From: Moringa oleifera
Taxonomy: Eukaryota; Streptophyta; Magnoliopsida; Brassicales; Moringaceae
Assembly (NCBI GenBank): GCA_021397835.1
Contig: JAJFZO010000230.1
Coordinates: 6,380,001 to 6,444,000, forward strand
Direction of reading: 5' to 3'
Length of the DNA stretch: 64,000 bases
The translations under genes were made by a program, and so were the position numbers. The notes beneath the pieces are model-generated. The model was not told where the DNA came from and made no database searches. It saw only the letters and a list, made by a program, of their open reading frames with translations. Below, piece by piece: positions 13,101-33,381 of the stretch (the first letter of the stretch is position 1; each line of letters starts with the position of its first letter).

Positions 13101-14743
13101 GTTCGAATTGGCAACGGTAACCAGCTTATTCGAGATCCAAAGAAGCGAACTCGAGTTTTGGCAAGTGAGAAAGTTCGCTGGAGCTTACACACTGCCCGAT
13201 TACGGTTAGCGAAGAAACGGAAGTACTGCCAGTTCTTTACAAGATTTGGCAAATGCAACAAAGATGATGGAAAATGTTCTTACATTCATGATCCCTCCAA
13301 AGTTGCAGTCTGTACAAAGTTTCTCAATGATTTATGTTCAAATCCCAGCTGCAAATTGACTCATAAGGTTCATCAGAAACCTTGTTGTTGAAGTTCATTT
13401 GGTCTCTTGTGAGGGTCAGTTGACTTGCTGGTTAACATATTACCTTTGATTATGTTGCTTATGCAGGTCATTCCAGAAAGAATGCCAGATTGTTCTTATT
13501 TTCTGCAAGGTGATTGTCACTATTTGGTGTTTCTTTGACCTACTTAGAAGAATTTCAAATTCTGATATGTTACTGGCAGCTTTATGCACCAACAAGACCT
13601 GTCCTTATAGGCATGTGCACGTGAATCCAAGTGCCTCCACCTGTGAAGGATTTCTCCGGGGCTATTGTGCTGATGGAAATGAGGTATTGCCTCATCATAT
13701 AATGTTGTTTCATTTAATGCATTGGCCCACACCTTTTGCATTTAGCATTTTAGGGTGCAAGCCACTTTGCCTTTTCTCAGTTGGTAGAAATCAACAGCTC
13801 TTTTAGATTTATCCTTTATTTAAGTTTAATGCAGTTTACTTCTTTACAATAATGTTTAAGTTCTTAGTCCACATTATTCTTATAGTAACTTTGTTGCATC
13901 TATCATCAACAATTTTCTATGTTATCACACACCAAAGCATTCTTGTGCTGCCTTGCCTTGAGGCACGCCTCAACACTGCCTTTTGGGAACACTTGTCATA
14001 ATATGTTTCTGGAGCAACCTGATTCTTTTAATATTAGATGCAGTCACTGGGGAAGAAGTCAACTGTCCTGGAAGACCATTTTATTCTGTGCTTGCTTGAA
14101 GTAGTTAGTTTACTGATGCCCGGTGTAACATTGTTTGCTGTACTGCATTATCATAATCTCCACTATTTTTCATAGTAGTGCCAGGTATTCAATATTGTGA
14201 TATTTATATTTAATTGTATGGCCCTTTTTATTTTAATTGATTTTTTTCCCCGAATGCACCCTCTTTCTCTCCTTCTGCCCACTCTCGCTTTTGTGTTTTT
14301 TTTCTGGAATCTTTCTCTGCTCACAGTGCCGGAAGAAGCACAGCTATGTCTGCCCTGTTTTCGAAGCAACTGGATCCTGTCCTCAAGGATCCAAATGCAA
14401 GCTTCACCACCCCAAAAACCGAAGAGAGGGAAGGAAAAGAAAGTCATGTGAACGGAAAAAAAATGGTCGAGGGCGTTACTTTGGTTCCTTGCATAACAGT
14501 GTTTCTGAGTCTGGGACAGTGTTGCTTGAGAGGCAGCCTGCACAAGATGACGACAACGCAGCTTTTGAAGGAAGCTTTGGAGATTATATCAGCCTTATAG
14601 AGGAAGAAGAAGCAGGAGAAAGTAATGAGCCGATAAATGAGCGAATCACCCTTAGTGACAATGATCCCTTAGATTCACAGTCAGAAGATCTTGATGAGCT
14701 AATCAAACCAGTTCGTATCATGAATAGAGATGTGATTACATAA
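4167..14743 (+). CDS. C3H7: Five-finger CCCH zinc finger protein, C3H7 type
   Basis: Probable nuclear RNA-binding zinc-finger protein, the plant relative of animal ZC3H3, which acts in mRNA polyadenylation and export (role by family). Ten exons: 4167-9246, 10490-10688, 10791-10941, 11066-11165, 11338-11412, 12819-12909, 13097-13367, 13467-13509, 13580-13683, 14327-14743. All phases agree and give 2176 residues. Exon 1 encodes about 1690 low-complexity residues with a His/Pro-rich start and Ser-rich, basic segments. Five C-terminal fingers start at about residues 1943, 1971, 1998, 2025 and 2047. Fingers 2 and 3 are CX7CX4CX3H, finger 4 is CX7CX5CX3H, finger 5 is CX8CX5CX3H, and finger 1 has an unusual six-residue middle spacing. 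Introns cut fingers 3 and 4. I chose the ATG starting MDPPYLYHNN, but the frame stays open upstream to an ATG at about 3966. Confidence 0.9.
4242..4286 (+). repeat. CCTCAT hexanucleotide microsatellite in coding DNA
   Basis: About seven tandem CCTCAT units lie in exon 1 of the CCCH gene. They are read as a His-Pro repeat near the N-terminus. A six-base unit keeps the frame when units are gained or lost, so length variation here would be tolerated. A shorter CAGCAC run at about 4706-4730 gives an alternating Gln-His stretch further along. Confidence 0.85.
9355..9360 (+). terminator. AATAAA polyadenylation-like signal inside intron 1
   Basis: A canonical AATAAA lies in intron 1 of the CCCH gene, 47 bases after the first in-frame stop met if the 9246 donor is not used (stop codon 9306-9308). 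If used, it would end a transcript that encodes the long low-complexity region but none of the zinc fingers. Plant polyadenylation signals are loose, so this is only a candidate. Confidence 0.3.
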
Positions 14744-15481
14744 TCATGTACAGTATAACAGTGGCAGCTGGAATTGTAGGCATCTTAGCTAAAACAAAGA
14801 AGTACTTTTGTAATAGAGGTAAGTTTGTTATTTAGCCTAGCATATATTTTCTGCCCTTGCAGGATGACTTTGATTCCATTTTATGCTTGTACTCAGGGAT
14901 TTTATTTTTTTCCTCTCTAGGGTATATGTCAGAGAAAGTGTAAATGAATGTCACAGGATTGAGTAAAGAAATATGTTACAAAAGAATACGGGTTATATTG
15001 GAGTTAAGCTCTACATATTTCATCGGTTCTTGATTGTGAATGTGCCAGACATGTATTTCCTCCAGTGATGCACTTTGGATGAACTGTGTTTCCTATTTTT
15101 GCAGTAATAATTATTTAAGGCCACATTTTATGTGAAATGCCAAATGGATTACCTGTATAGTTAAAAGGTCAAAATGAAAGGACAACGGTTTGGAATGGTT
15201 TCCATAATTAGTCCTTTACCAATCAAAGTTATAGAAGTAGAACATGAGTTAATCTTGGATGAGGCTTATGAAGCTTGAGACTTTCAAGAATGTGAAAGCA
15301 ACCATGTGAATGCAGCCAATTCTGTTTGTTTCTTCACCACACAAAGCTTGGCTGTCTAATAGAACTGCAAATCTTATCCCCAAAAATAAATGGATCCAAT
15401 TTAATTGAAGTAGAGAGGAAACAGGCACTTTAAGGCGAGCTCCCAGTGAAAATACTAAGAGAATTCTGAGAGAACCCAGCC
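14744..15481. other. 3'UTR of CCCH gene and NDHM upstream region
   Basis: A spacer of 738 bases between two genes on the same strand. The left half should hold the 3'UTR of the zinc-finger gene and the right half the promoter and leader of NDHM. I found no reading frame, TATA box or repeat here that I would defend. Confidence 0.6.
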
Positions 15482-16535
15482 ATGGCAGCGACATCTTCTT
15501 ACATGGCTTCTACAAAATTCTCCATGTTAAGCTGGACAGGAGCGAGAAGAGAAGTGAGAAACAGAAGGTTTCTCTCGGTTTCAGCTCAACAACAAGCTGA
15601 GGTCCAAGAAACGCAACAAGCAAACGTGCAAGAAGACAGAGGCCAAGAACAAGAGAGACCTAAGAAGCAACATACAAAGCCCAGACCTGTGGAGCCACAG
15701 GTGAATGTGAAAAGCAAAAACATGAGCAGAGAATATGGTGGCCAGTGGCTCAGCAGTGTGACACGGCACGTGAGGATCTATGCTGCCTATATTGATCCAG
15801 AGACCTGTGAATTCGATCAAACCCAGATGGATAAGCTCACCCTTATACTTGACCCGACAAATGAGTTCGTGTGGACTGCTGAAACTTGTGAGAAGGTCTA
15901 CGCTTACTTTCAGGAGCTTGTCGATCACTATGAGGTAAAAATTCCTTCATCCTAACAGAAATTTGAAGTTGGTATTTTAAATGGTAGGTAAATCATGGAC
16001 CATAGCATTCAAATTTATCCACTCTTTGGCTATCGATTGCTGGCCTAGGCACGGTAGAGACTGGAACTGTTAGGTAGGAGGAACATGCATTCTGTGTTCT
16101 CATCACTGACTGAATAGAAAGACACAGAGGCCACCTCCAAGATGGGGTGGGATCAGTAATCCCAAATTAAATTCATTTTGACACAGTTCACTATCCATAG
16201 TGAAGCATAATTACCTGTGCACTCCTTGGTTCCGATCTTTGCCTCTGCATCATCATAGCCAAACTGTCCCAGGTTTCAATTTTGACTCAAAATAATGTTT
16301 CTTCTTTCCACATTTAGTGTAGTTGACAGCCCTGCTTTTCTGAGAACTAACATGCTCTGAACAGGGTGCCCCTCTGACCGAGTACACGCTCCGCCTAATT
16401 GGTTCCGACATAGAGCACTACATAAGGAAGTTACTGTACGATGGAGAAATCAAATACAACATGAATTCAAGAGTACTAAACTTCAGCATGGGGAAACCAC
16501 GCATTCTATTTAATAACAATGATGCTCAGCCTTAA
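15482..16535 (+). CDS. NDHM: Chloroplast NDH complex subunit M
   Basis: Nuclear-encoded subunit of the chloroplast NADH dehydrogenase-like complex, which takes electrons from ferredoxin to plastoquinone in cyclic electron flow around photosystem I. NdhM belongs to the stroma-facing subcomplex A (family knowledge). Two exons, 15482-15934 and 16365-16535, join in phase 0 and give 207 residues. The first 40 or so residues are Ser- and Arg-rich with few acidic residues, as expected of a plastid transit peptide. A Gln/Glu-rich linker follows. The conserved core starts near SREYGGQWLSSVTRHVRIYA and runs through YIDPETCEFDQTQMDKLTLI to the second exon, which begins GAPLTEYTLRLIGSDIEHYI. The length matches the family. 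The gene converges on the next one with only 126 bases between stop codons. Confidence 0.93.
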
Positions 16536-16661
16536 GATGTACAATGAAAAATTCAAAACCGAGCAAGTAGCCAAAAAGGGTTCATACATTAGATTGTGAC
16601 ACGAGACTGTAACTATATTTAAGATCATTTTCTCCTTCTCCTCATGCCTTCTAGTAAAAAG

Positions 16662-19600
16662 TTATGGTATCACCTCAAAACACGTTGGGTCCAACCAAGG
16701 TTTAAATGCTTCTTCATGGGCCAGATGCTGACAAAGAATCAACCAATTGTTAAGAAGCAAGTTTTGATACAGTAGGATCCATTTTCAACAATCAAAATTG
16801 ACATGCATTGATGAGGGAAACGCCATGTAATGACATGCACATAAGCGAATGTATGCAAGATGCACCATAAGGAAGAAGGTAAACTCTATGATGGTTTTAA
16901 TTTCAGAAAACCATAAACCAGGAACACAAAATAAAAGCATAGCCTCCTATACCCAACCCACAAGTTGCTTCCTATGCAGTGTCATGAGACTCACCACTTC
17001 AGTTCCATTTTATGTTGCTCCTTTGAGCAGAGCCACTATATAACCTTGTGATATAGAGGTTACCTTCTGATCACTTCTCAATTTTCCTGACCTTCTTGAG
17101 ACATTATAAACAGACAATGATCCACAGAAAAGCCTCCACCAGAATTAAAAATGCTAAGAGATCTCTCAAATGTATATCTGCCAAGAGCTGAGTTTTAGTA
17201 TCCATTTCCTTCAATAATGATGTAGATACCTCATATAATTTTTTTTCTTTAAAGAAAAGATACTGATCCTTAATCTCAATATGTCTTGGAAAGTAAAGTC
17301 TATGACATTTTCTTATGAATCCCATAAGCAGCAAAAGAGATAAAATGAGATTTTTTTTCCCCCTCAGAAAAAGGAAGGTTTATAGGAGTTAAACCATCAA
17401 ACCTACAAAATAAGCATTTTTGTTGGTAGTTGAACTGAAGTGTCCCTGATCATCAATGGTCCACAGTAGAGAAGCTAAACTTATCAGGAGCACTTGGCCC
17501 AAGTTTCCTTGGTAAAATAAAGGGAAAAGGCAAGGAAATTATAATTGCAAAACTTTCCCAATTACTTCACAAGCAAATAATTGTGAATGCAAAGGCTCTA
17601 AATCCTGCAATTGTATAATGCTGGAAGAAGTATAAATCATGATTACCAGAAATTAGAGAGTGACACATGGACAGAGATTGAGACAGAGACTGAGACAGCT
17701 ACAGAAGAAGCATGAGATTACTCACAATCATCCAATAGAAAAATCCACGCAATACATTCAAAACTTTTGGGGGATCCATTCCAAACAGCTGAATCTTTTC
17801 TTCAAGATCTGCAAGAGCAACACCAACATTTGTAATTTCAGTGGAACTTCACTTGAACTGTATGAGTGCTGAAATGCAAGTAACAAGAAAAAGCACGAGG
17901 CCAAGGTCTTGCACAAGCTATGCTAAACACAAATGTGTAATAAGCCAAGCACAACACTCTATGTGGATAGACACGGCCTATTGGAGAAGACCAGATGATA
18001 TCAAATTTAAAGTTTCTAGCGTCAGGTTTTAAAATACAAAGATATGACTATGTTTAGATGACTCACCTTTCTTGTGCACAATCTCTAATAAGTATTGTAT
18101 TCATCCAGAAATAAAAATTTTGATTAGCTTAACATTACATTTGTCCTAGAAGTTGCAAACAGAGGTCTTCTACAATCAACTCTTATGACATAACCATGAG
18201 TTCAAGTCCAGAGGATCATGGTGAAGATGTAAATCTTCTAAGGTTCTAAGTACAGGATACATAGGTCCTAATAACTGAAATTCTTCTCTTATAGGAAAAC
18301 AGCATTCACATTAGGGAAGAAGAAAGAAAAAGAGAAGGGGGCCTTAAGAAACTAGGTCAGTATGGAAGATTTGAACAGCTCACAACAAATCCTTTTAACA
18401 AAAAGTGCAGTATGTTATTAATTGATCCCAGTTGAATAGAAAGTAATGTATTGCACAGCCAAACTAGCAAAATATCAGAAGCAAAGAATGTGATATTTGA
18501 CACATCTAGCACTTCAAATGGATGGAAAAGCAGGGGACAGTTTATTTGTTTGTGATAGAATGGGAAAGCAACCATTTTTGGAGAAAGTACAGGAACCTTC
18601 TTCTTGCACACAAAGAGCCATAGTTTTAATTTGACAAAATTGTTTGCACCGATGACTTCTTAAAGTTGGCAATCCATTCAAAACTAGAAATTGTCTCGTA
18701 ACAAATTAGCAAGTAGAAGTAGATGTTATATGTAAAGAATAGTTAAATATGTGGAAACAAGGCATTAGCATGGCAAGAGAAAGCTTTACATGTTAATCAG
18801 CTTACCACTGTATTGATCAAGAAATGATTTTCCAACAGTATCTGATACATATGTTTTTCCGTTTCCTTTCCGAAAGTTTCTCTCACGTAACACAGGCTTC
18901 CTCTCATGTACCTTTTGCAAAAGATCCTTATACTCCTTTTCATCAAAAGGCTTTTTAAGAAGGTCCATAAGTTTCTCCCTGTATACGGAATGCTTAGTTC
19001 CAGCAGGACTAAGACTATGTCTGCAGCTGTCTTCATCCATCTTTACATCAATAGCACACAAACCAGGAAGGAAGAAAATTAGTCAGAGACAACCACGAGA
19101 AGAACGTATAAGTGGCAAAGATGAAAGCAAGTGTATGAAACATACAAGTATGTGGTATGATTTTGATGGCACAAAGGGGGTACAATTTCCATCAGAAAAT
19201 GGATCATTGTCCATTGCAATTACATCTGAATCTGAAGAACTTTCCACATCTTTCTCATATGTCACTTGTTGACCACTTTCGGATATAAATATTAGACTTT
19301 CACCATCATTCTTTAAGCAATTTAGAAATTTTTGGTAGCTTTCATCTACCATATCACAGTCCAAGTCATGGTTGTCCTTAAGCTTAGCTGAATGAAGAAC
19401 CTCTTGACTTGGTCCATTTGTTGAATGTCGACTTCTCAAGCAAGAAAGAAGTTCTTCAGCTTCCACCTCAACATTCTTCTCAGCCAGTTGACTCTTTCTT
19501 TGAGTTAATATTCTCTTTCTCCTTGAAATGCTCCCCACAGTCCTTGGGTTCTCAGTCTTATCTTTCCGCAACACATCATTTGATAATCTTGGGCTTTCCG

Positions 19601-20117
19601 TCTTTAATCTCTTTGAAGAACTACTTAAAACCCTACCCGTCTTCGTAATCTCTCTCTTTTGGCTATTGTTCACAGTTAGAGCTTCTTCTATCACATGCCC
19701 AGTGCACGGTCCATCTTCCTCTTCATACTTGGTTAGCACTGACAGTCCATTTCCCATATCAACTTCAAGCACACATGATTTCTCGTCTTCCCTTAAGTTG
19801 TCCAAGAACATCTTATAATCAGGCTCTACTTCATTATCATCTCTGTCATTGCAATCCTCACCTTCATTATCCTCAGTATGATTGCCATCAACAATTGGTG
19901 CTATGCTATTCAAAAACATCACATAGTCCAAATCCACTATACCCTCTTCCACTGGAACAATATCACCCTTATCATTTTCATTAAAGTTTTTCTTTCGAGA
20001 TGCATTGTTAGAATGATTAAGTTTAAAATTTTCATTTGCGATACGCCTTCTCTTCCACCTCCTGGCCAGCCTTGCATCATATGCAAACTCAGCCTCTTCA
20101 TCAACGTCGTTTTTCAT
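16662..20117 (-). CDS. Uncharacterised plant protein with threefold FL motif
   Basis: Function unknown. Five exons on the minus strand: 20117-19146, 19040-18806, 17808-17726 and 16727-16662 are coding, preceded by a non-coding leader exon ending near 20750. Phases close exactly and give 451 residues. Visible parts are a basic cluster ARRWKRRRI at residues 18-26 (possible nuclear signal) and long acidic stretches. A short motif occurs three times: DLDYVMFLNSI (62-72), EPDYKMFLDNL (98-108) and DESYQKFLNCL (258-268). A C-terminal block of about 125 residues includes REKLMDLLKKPFDEKEY and PPKVLNVLRGFFYW. I recall this C-terminal block as conserved among plant hypothetical proteins. The gene is divergent from the UDP-sugar pyrophosphorylase gene. 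The first intron acceptor near 20180 is not certain, so an N-terminal extension is possible. Confidence 0.8.
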
Positions 20118-21796
20118 GGGTCTCCTTCTTGACCCCCAAAAGAATTTTCCCTCTCTTGTTTGTCTGCTCACCTTAAAGAAAAAATCTGCCTTGCCAAAAA
20201 GAAAAAAGAAAGGATCAGAACGAACAAAAAAGAATTTCAAAATATAATGCATTATGATCTGGTAATTAAACAAAATCAATGCATGATTATATGCTCTATA
20301 TGGTTGCCATAACTTGCAAAATAAGCTAAACTCTCCTCATTTGCTTGTCTTTCTCATTCAGTGACCAATCTTGAACAACTAAAACCAAAAAGTTGTGTCT
20401 TCAAAAAGCACTGCAATAAAAAATATAACAAAGGAAAAGGCAAGTAAAAGTGGATTCCCACAGTCATCCTCTACACTTAAACAGCGCCTAGCTAATGCAT
20501 GATAATATTCTCCATTTGATTGCCCACAAAGTGTACAACAAACCAAAAAGTTAAAAAAACTAGATTTCAAAAGATTCCCTGCTAGACCAGAAAAAAAAAG
20601 GGACACCTACCGAACTGAATAACATATATTTCCCTCTCTTTTCCTTGGAAAATTAGAAGCTTTTGGTATATTTTCCAGGCGTTTCTGGGACGCCAAACGA
20701 AAAAAGGAAGGAATCATCCAAGATAACGAGGAAACATGGGTACTTACATGGAAGTGGAAGCAATGCCAACGACTTGAGTAAAAGCCCTAGAGAATAAGTA
20801 AACAACAGAGCGCTTCTGGTACTCCGGGAGTGTTAGAGCAACCGAGGAGGAGGGAAATATTAGTTATGCCGAAAACATGATCGAATCGGGTTGTCGTGCT
20901 ACGGGTCCCCCCTATTTTGTCTTTATAGGAAATTTTGTTTTTTCCCATGACAGAATTATGATGTATACTTAGGGCTTCTAGCTTCTAATTAGAAAAGGAA
21001 TAGGAGATTTCACATGCATGTAATTTCTCAAATATATATTTTAAATTTTTTTATTAAAATTAGGATAAAGGTGTTTTTAATTCAATTTTAAATGTTAAAT
21101 TAATTGTATTTTATTTAAAAATAATTAATTTAAATTAAATTAATTATAAAAAATAATGATATTTTTATTCAAAATATTTTAAAAATAACTTAAATTTTAA
21201 CCTTCATTTGAATTAATAAATCAAATTTAAATTATTTTGAATTCAACTATTTTATGAAAATTTTAATTTTTACAATAATAAAATTTTTTGAAAAATGTTT
21301 TTCATACTAAAAAATTTAAACATTTTTTTTTGAAGTGAACTCGAATATTTATATATATAAATTCATATATTTTTAATTTTTTGATTAAATTTAAATAACA
21401 TTAAATTAAAAAATTAAATATATAACTAATATGTCAATTTCAAAATAAAAATAGACATATTTTTTAATTTTTTAAAATTATTATTAAAATATATTATTTC
21501 CTAAAAATTAAACCTTAAATTTCACTGATTAAAACAAACCAGGAGGATGGGCCCATGCTGGGTGGTGGGCCCAAATACCTAACCGTCAGGTGGAGCGGTA
21601 GCGGGTCAACTTGGGGTTGCCAGTCAGTACCATTCTAAAGTTTGGAGATTATCCACATGATTGTCTTTACTTTCGGCTTTATTTACGTTACTCCAAGCTT
21701 CTCTCGCTCTCTCACTATTTCTACTTTTCACAAAAGCTCCTTTCTCTGTTCTACTTTCTATTCTCCAATCAATTCCAAGCTTTTCGGTTAGCGGAC
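20118..21796. other. Divergent promoter region between two genes
   Basis: About 1.7 kb between two genes transcribed away from each other. The left part holds the 5'UTR intron of the minus-strand gene: minus-strand CAT followed by GTAAGT at about 20741-20750 is a strong donor, and the region to its right is the likely leader. The middle (about 21010-21500) is AT-rich and carries another repeat copy. The last 200 bases are the leader of UDP-sugar pyrophosphorylase, with a pyrimidine-rich stretch. No clear TATA box was seen for either gene. Confidence 0.6.
21060..21430 (+). repeat. AT-rich dispersed repeat copy in divergent promoter
   Basis: A diverged copy of the family seen at 2642-3090 and 60803-61200. 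It shows a TTCAAAATATTTTAAAAATAAC block, an AATTATTTTGAATTCAACTATTTTATG block in the place of the TTTGAATAATTTTTA block, and a GAAGTGAACTCGAATATTTATA block. It sits between two divergent genes. Boundaries are approximate and the match was made by eye. Confidence 0.35.
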
Positions 21797-31679
<9,883 letters not shown>

Positions 31680-32102
31680 GCTCATTCCTTATTCTTTTTG
31701 TACCTTCCCCGATCCATGCTCACAGTTCAGTCTCTTGAACAGAAATAAGCTTCCTTTTGTAACTTAGTTCACTGGAGTTAGTTCGGTCTGAAAATAATGC
31801 CTGAGGTCAATTTTTTGTATTATTTTTATCTTCGATTCTTTGAGTTGTTTGGATCTGAAATTTTAGTTGCAGAAGCGTCTTTCTTGTGGACATTGTAGCA
31901 GCTCTTCATAACCATGAAGAGGCGAAGCAAAAACCAGATGAATTCAACTTTTATAGTTACCCAAAAGCCTCATTTGTACTGTCTTGTAAGAAAACAACGA
32001 GAAAAAGACAAACTGCCCAAACTCATAGGCTATGGGCAAGCCATTCCCTGCCTTGGCTTTTGTGTGGACTGTGAATTTCCATTTGTTCCTTCACCAATCT
32101 CG

Positions 32103-32297
32103 CATCTTTCCTGATCATTTGCTTCTTTAGCTAGACAGAAACTACTAGAGAAAAGAAAATCAATGGAAATGATATCATTTCATATTGTCTTTGAATTTAT
32201 CATCTTTTCTGATCATTTGCTTGTTTGGCTAGAGGGAAATAACAAGAGAAAAGAAAATTAATGAAAACGATATCATTTCATATTATCCTTGAACCTT
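32103..32297 (+). repeat. 98-bp tandem duplication upstream of CML44
   Basis: Two adjacent units, 32103-32200 and 32201-32297, align along their whole length with substitutions at roughly one site in seven. Shared blocks include CTGATCATTTGCTT, AGAGAAAAGAAAAT and GATATCATTTCATATT. The pair lies about 570 bases upstream of the CML44 start and just beyond the USP 3'UTR. Confidence 0.8.
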
Positions 32298-32809
32298 CCT
32301 TTAACATCATTAGATTTCGATATAATTCAATCTATTTTTGCCTCTAACTTTCTTCCTTCCATTTGAATAGATTTTTAAAATTCAGGAGAAGAAACTTGAA
32401 TCTTTTCATTTTCTTTTCTTTCACATTTCTCTCTTGCCAAACAAGACCAAAGCTTTTCTTACACTCTTTCTTTTCCTTTTCTTTCTTTCTCTGTTTTTTA
32501 CTATCAACTCCTTCATTAAACTAAAATGGGCTGAAAAATCTGATCAAAATAGACAAAGCAAAGAACTTCCAAGAATATAAATGGACACCACTACTGAGAT
32601 TAATACAAGAAAATTGTCCTGAGAATATTCCAACCAAGAACATTGACTCCAGAAAGAAAGAGAAAGACAACCAATAATAACCCAGAGAATCAAATCCATG
32701 TTATATATTTTCAGAATTTCTCCCATGAAGTTTCCTGCAAGCTTCCTCAATGACCATATCTCATTAACCACTTCTCATCTTCATCTCGTGACATCAGTGT
32801 TATGGCCTC

Positions 32810-32817
32810 TATAAATA
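32810..32817 (+). promoter_or_regulatory. TATA box of CML44
   Basis: TATAAATA lies 52-59 bases upstream of the first ATG of the calmodulin-like gene, a normal distance for a short plant leader. Confidence 0.6.
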
Positions 32818-32868
32818 TACACGCATACAGAGCTGATGAAAGTGGCCATGGTGTGAAAGTAAATACCC

Positions 32869-33381
32869 ATGAAGGAGAGATCATCGTGTTTAACTATGTC
32901 TCCTCTAAGCACCCATGACCTGCAACGGATCTTCGAGAAGCTCGACAAGAATGGCGACGGCCTTGTCAGCCTGGAGGAGCTGAACTGGCTGCTCGACAGA
33001 ATTGGGGTTCAGTTCACCATAGAAGAGCTCGAGTCTCTGGTAGGGAAACCAGCGCTTACCTTCAACGAGTTCTTGTTCTTCCACAGCTCCATCTCTGAAT
33101 ACAGCAAGGACGCTCGTGGTAGAGACGACGACGAAAACGACGATGATGATGATGGGGTTGACGAGAACAGCGACCTCGTTAAGGCTTTCAAGGTTTTCGA
33201 CATCAATGGCGACGGCTTCATCTCCTGCGAGGAGTTGCAGAGCGTGTTGACGAGACTCGGGTTGTGGGATGAAAACAGTGGCAGAGATTGCAGGAGCATG
33301 ATCCATGTTTACGATACCAACTTGGACGGTCTGCTTGATTATGAAGAGTTCAAGAACATGATGTTTCATCCCGTTTCTTGA
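32869..33381 (+). CDS. CML44: Calmodulin-like EF-hand protein, CML44 type
   Basis: Single-exon calcium sensor, 170 residues. From the first ATG, EF-hand loop 1 is DKNGDGLVSLEE at residues 26-37, with all calcium ligands present. The second hand is degenerate: the segment FTIEELESLVGKPALTFNEF lacks a canonical loop. An acidic linker of mostly Asp and Glu (residues 85-99), encoded by a GAC/GAT-rich run, separates the two halves. Hands 3 and 4 have loops DINGDGFISCEE and DTNLDGLLDYEE, both canonical. So three of four sites should bind calcium. No transmembrane segment or clear myristoylation site is seen. An ATG nine codons later (32896, MSPLSTHDLQRIF) matches the family start better and may be the real one. 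Plant CMLs of this group are often stress-induced (family knowledge). Confidence 0.92.
   Translation: MKERSSCLTMSPLSTHDLQRIFEKLDKNGDGLVSLEELNWLLDRIGVQFTIEELESLVGKPALTFNEFLFFHSSISEYSKDARGRDDDENDDDDDGVDENSDLVKAFKVFDINGDGFISCEELQSVLTRLGLWDENSGRDCRSMIHVYDTNLDGLLDYEEFKNMMFHPVS

Larger units (their letters stand above)
31680..32868. other. USP 3'UTR and CML44 promoter region
   Basis: About 1.2 kb. The first part is the 3'UTR of UDP-sugar pyrophosphorylase. A 98-base tandem duplication lies at 32103-32297, followed by a pyrimidine-rich tract at about 32395-32510 and the TATA box and leader of the calmodulin-like gene. The small open frames here look random. Confidence 0.6.
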
